A stretch of 64,000 nucleotides of DNA, taken from positions 1,178,001-1,242,000 of the forward strand of contig JAHQRK010000004.1 in the NCBI GenBank assembly GCA_019828595.1, given 5' to 3'. Below the pieces are notes generated by a model. That model was not told where the DNA came from. It made no database searches and saw only the letters and a list, made by a program, of their open reading frames with translations. Positions 60,594 through 64,000 of this stretch are shown piece by piece. This stretch comes from Aphanomyces cochlioides. Taxonomy: Eukaryota; Oomycota; Saprolegniomycetes; Saprolegniales; Verrucalvaceae. The stretch's first letter is position 1. Each line of letters starts with the position of its first letter. The position numbers were made by a program, and so were the translations under genes.

Positions 60594-63359
60594 GCGCTTG
60601 ATCTCTGGTATGTCCGTGGTCAATTCTTCCAAGATTTCTGACGGGTGAATCTTGTATTGAGCCATGAAGTTGACGTGATGTTTGTAGTTGTGAGGCTTGC
60701 CTTGAGCTTTTAACAAAGCCATCTTGCGCTCAATAGTCTTGGTTGCAACAAGTGACTGAAACAAACTGAGGTCTTCATCTTGTGCGTACATAGCATGTGC
60801 AACGAGCTGAGGATCATCTCGCAAAATGCGTTGACATTCGGTGATACTGCCTTCGACTTTCTTGTCTCGAATGATCTTCTTCGCCAATTCGAGGTGGGCT
60901 GCAGCAGACTTGTTAAGTCGTTGTTTCTTCGCTTTGCCTTTGGTCTTTTTCGGGCGTGGCGCACTTGAATCTTCCAATACAATTCGAGGCACTGCAAAGT
61001 CTTCAAACGAGAGTTCCACGTCGTCTTCTTCGAGGATATGAAAACGGTTGGATGTCGGCAGGGGATCCAAACGTGGGGACGAAGGCAAAGTACGTTTTGG
61101 AGCTGGTCCAGACCGGTAGCCCGTTACCAATTGAAGGTCCAGCGAGTTCTTGGGCTGCTCACTTGGTGGAGCAAGAGCGGGCGATTCGTTGGTAGACATT
61201 TCCACATCTTCTTGTTGTTTGTCTTGTCCATTGTTGTTAGGGGGATCGCTGTCACCAGACATATCGACATCAGAGCCATGAGAAGGAGCTGTTGGCTGTG
61301 GTTGTTCATCTTGACCATCTTCAGATGCCTCAGTTGAGTCGGCCTTGCCTTCCGCATTTGTTCCAGGGTCTTGATCATGATCGTCTCCATCATGTTCAGG
61401 TTCTTTTTCTCCTGACGGAGGAGATTTTGCCGCTGCCTTGGCCGCTTTTGCCTTCGCTTTTTCAGCCTTGGCCTCTGCACGTCGTGAAACAATCGACGGA
61501 GGCAATGTCTTGTTCAGAGCAGCGATCTTGTGCTGAAACACGACGACAAAAGGCTGACCCGACGGATCCGTAATGGTGATTTCGCGTAGTGCGTCGCCGG
61601 ATTTTGGCACCAGCACTGCAGGAGGCGCAGACGACTTGAAAATGACTCTCAAATGCGGCGACTTGATGTTCTGACCAGCAGTAGGGTTGAATGCTGCTAT
61701 CACTGACTTGGTCAATGCAGCCATTTTCTTGACAATCGCCTTGGCCATCGAAGGGTGACTGACCTTGTTGAACGTAACGTAGTAGTTGTTGCCATAACGC
61801 GAGTACTTGGGAACCAGGAAGTCTTTGCCACCAAGTCGAAACGTTGTGCCTCCCATTTCCACGCACGTAGACAAGTTGTAACTTGAGATCACAATGGTCT
61901 GTGGGTTCTTCTTGTGGATCAAAATGTTCGGAAATTTGGAGCCCCATAACGAACCAGGATTTTCCTTGACAAATTGATCGCAGATGACTTTTTCGGACCA
62001 GTCCTTGTAGCCTTCGCCCAACTTGACTGTGAGCTCGTACACTTGGGACTGGGGGGTGAGCAAAATGTTTTCAATGAAGGCGTCCATGTCACCAGAGTCT
62101 TTGTAGAATGCGTCCGCCATGGCCTCGCATCGCGCAATATCGTCATCGGCAATAGCATGAGCACCAGTGTTGCGATGTTTCGCGCCTTTGGGGGCATTGC
62201 CTTGCTTTGGAATTTCTTGGACGAAGCTGAATCCTTGCCGGGAGTCTTTTGCGTCCATGGATTGGCCTTTTCAGCGTTTTGTTGCTCTTGATCGCCTTGT
62301 ATTTTGTCTGCCGCGGTAGGAGGATCAACAGCGCCATTTCCTTGAGCAACGGATTTGTCGACAATGTCTTGATTTGACTGGTCATTGTCATTGTTTGTCG
62401 ATTGTTCCTCGTGAATAACTTCTCCAGGAGTATCACACGGCTTCGCTTGGCCGTTAATGTCGCCTGACCCATCGACCTCAGAGTGAATTTGAGTATTTCC
62501 CTCGTCGGTTAAGGCCTCGGTTTCAGTAGAATCCTTCCCCTCGGCGTCTCCAGAGACCATATCCACGTCCTCTTGAGATTGTTCTTCTTCCTCTCCCGTT
62601 CTAGGAGGCTCAGCACAGGGGGCGACGCGGTTGGTGGCTGCTGGCTCAGTCCCATTGGTCACGAGAAAGGCCGGGGCCAGACCCCCAGTGACAGGGGTAG
62701 AAGGGGAATCCATGCCATCCCCGCAGCACGGTGACTGGGGTACACCATTGCTCCGGCGAGAACCCAAATCGGGATACCGCCCCCGCCCCTCCGAAGAGGC
62801 CCCTGGGGGGAAGTAGACAGAACCGCAGGGTGTGCCCATAGGGGGGGCCCTCGTAGCCTCTAGGGCTGGCATGGACCCCGTTTTCTCGCCGCCTTCACTG
62901 GGGATCGACTCCAATTGGAGTCCAGGGAAGCAGCCACCACAGGCACAAGGCCCCAGTGGTTCGCCCTCCTGAGTGAGGGCTTCGCTAGACAAGTTAACGA
63001 CAGTGGTCTGGGGGTCAACCACTGACCCACTGAGGTTGACCCCCCCTGGAACTCCGGCGAGTGGAGCACCAGGTGAAGCGCTGGGGGAGCGAGACGCAGA
63101 TTGGTCTCCAGAGACGCTGTTGGGGTCGAACTCGACCTCCACTTCGGCCCTAGGGTTAGGTGTAGAGACATTACTCACACCACTTCCGCCATCCTGATTG
63201 GACGACGAAAGTGGGTGAGGTGATACAATACCTGGAATGATGGTGACTCCGTGAGTGTTGGTCTCACGGAGCTCGGAACAGCTGTTGGCGTTGGACATTT
63301 TGAGCGCGGCGGCACTTGATAACTTCTTGACTTGAGGGGTACGAGGCAAATTCGGAAGT
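60594..63359 (-). pseudogene. Tandem unit 2: ORF1 residues 1 to about 898 with chimeric tail, frameshifted
   Basis: ATG at 63298. At about 62205-62215 the sequence CTTGCTTTGGAATTTCTTGG replaces the usual form with a net loss of one base, breaking the frame near residue 365. The C-terminal frame (60498-62258) again ends in the tail TSEFASYP..., encoded by the neighbouring unit's 5'UTR. N-terminal features (cysteine cluster, GEEEEQSQ acidic stretch, GEVIHEEQ) match unit 1. Confidence 0.83.
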
Positions 63360-64000
63360 GCGCTTGATCTCTGGTATGTCCGTGGTCAATTCTTCCAAGA
63401 TTTCTGACGGGTGAATCTTGTATTGAGCCATGAAGTTGACGTGATGTTTGTAGTTGTGAGGCTTGCCTTGAGCTTTTAACAAAGCCATCTTGCGCTCAAT
63501 AGTCTTGGTTGCAACAAGTGACTGAAACAAACTGAGGTCTTCATCTTGTGCGTACATAGCATGTGCAACGAGCTGAGGGTCATCTCGCAAAATGCGTTGA
63601 CATTCGGTGATACTGCCTTCGACTTTCTTGTCTCGAATGATCTTCTTCGCCAATTCGAGGTGGGCTGCAGCAGACTTGTTAAGTCGTTGTTTCTTCGCTT
63701 TGCCTTTGGTCTTTTTCGGGCGTGGCGCACTTGAATCTTCCAATACAATTCGAGGCACTGCAAAGTCTTCAAACGAGAGTTCCACGTCGTCTTCTTCGAG
63801 GATATGAAAACGGTTGGATGTCGGCAGGGGATCCAAACGTGGGGACGAAGGCAAAGTACGTTTTGGAGCTGGTCCAGACCGGTAGCCCGTTACCAATTGA
63901 AGGTCCAGCGAGTTCTTGGGCTGCTCACTTGGTGGAGCAAGAGCGGGCGATTCGTTGGTAGACATTTCCACATCTTCTTGTTGTTTGTCTTGTCCATTGT
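63360..64000 (-). pseudogene. Tandem unit 3, cut by the right edge of the window
   Basis: ORF1 sequence from residue about 898 back to about 685. It is open across the junction (63264-63971 and beyond) with the same 31-residue tail. One change not seen in the other units is CTGAGGGTCATC for CTGAGGATCATC. How many more units follow cannot be seen. Confidence 0.85.

Larger units (their letters stand above)
29263..64000 (-). mobile_element. LINE copy E, split by copies F, G and I; 5' end in the tandem array
   Basis: Segments: 29263-32225, 34328-35623, 50080-50449, then from 57843 into the array. F, G and I sit inside it, each with a perfect TSD, so E is older than all three. It joins D after CCCGACGG. 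Its ORF2 has a one-base insertion. Because its 5' portion is part of a tandem repeat, which repeat unit holds E's original 5' end cannot be told. Confidence 0.85.
55063..64000 (-). repeat. Tandem array of the ORF1 5' part, period about 2,766 bp
   Basis: Each unit starts (plus strand) at GCGCTTGATCTCTGG and runs to the element 5' terminus CGGAAGT. Units: 55063-57827 (inside I), 57828-60593, 60594-63359 and 63360-64000 (cut by the window). They adjoin with no spacer. The right-hand units share CCTCGTGAATAA, absent elsewhere, and share TCGACCTCAG only with I. I read this as duplication seeded by the self-insertion of I. Confidence 0.9.

Noticed and set aside
55063..64000. Tandem units as independent LINE insertions at the same site
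   Set aside because: The extra units have no 3' terminus or ORF2, their junctions are exact, and they share private variants. Duplication explains this with fewer events.
1..64000. Host genes, tRNA, rRNA, CRISPR arrays or bacterial operons
   Set aside because: Every stretch aligns to the LINE consensus and nothing is left unassigned beyond a few junction bases.

Overview
All of this 64-kb window is built from one family of non-LTR (LINE-type) retrotransposon inserted into copies of itself. I see no host gene, tRNA, rRNA, CRISPR array or unrelated transposon. Two near-intact copies lacking only 1-2 bases (11120-18498 and 50450-57827), plus two full-length copies split by later insertions, give a consensus element of about 7,380 bp. 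It has a 61-nt 5'UTR, ORF1 (1,012 aa, not recognised), a 78-nt linker, ORF2 (1,351 aa: APE-type endonuclease, reverse transcriptase, C-terminal CCHC zinc motif) and a 146-nt 3'UTR with no poly(A) tail. The endonuclease, the FADD reverse transcriptase and the CX2CX7HX4C tail place it near the L1-like LINEs of plants, algae and protists. The genome is therefore eukaryotic. The self-nested layout recalls the Zepp/ZeppL clusters of green algae (telomeric or centromeric), but the sequence does not fix the host; an alga or a stramenopile is a guess.

Layout, with copies named A-I plus A2 and X (minus strand unless stated). A, 1-5254: ORF2 running off the left edge, then ORF1 cut at 5254. A2, 5255-6795 plus a 172-bp remnant at 21574-21745. 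B, 6796-11119 and 18517-21572: full length, split by C. C, 11120-18498: full length, 16-bp target-site duplication (TSD). X, 21748-23678: plus strand, 5' quarter only, cut by D. D, 23679-29262, cut by E. E, from 29263, in pieces. F, 32226-34312: plus strand, 5'-truncated, inside E, 15-bp TSD. G, 35624-39892 and 46954-50063: full length, inside E, 16-bp TSD. H, 39893-46937: 5'-truncated, inside G, 16-bp TSD. I, 50450-57827: full length, inside E, 15-bp TSD. From 57828 to the right edge the 5' part of ORF1 repeats head-to-tail with a period of about 2,766 bp. The simplest reading is a nest up to seven layers deep. The outer layers (A/A2, A2/B, X/D, D/E) are seen from one side only, so end-addition as at a LINE telomere remains possible.

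How it works, from family knowledge plus what is visible: ORF1 should coat the RNA. The ORF2 endonuclease nicks the target and the reverse transcriptase copies the RNA from its 3' end. The junctions show that the nick is nearly always just after GG on the primer strand and that duplications are 15-16 bp. ORF2 is intact in six copies. No copy has an intact, uninterrupted ORF1, because each is cut by an insertion, truncated or carries one-base frameshifts. Strongest unexplained signals: a 21-nt inverted match (19/21) between the element's 5' terminus and its 3'UTR; ORF1 and ORF2 in one frame separated by a single TAA; a stop-codon hairpin; the GG nick rule; and a tandem repeat array seeded by a self-insertion.
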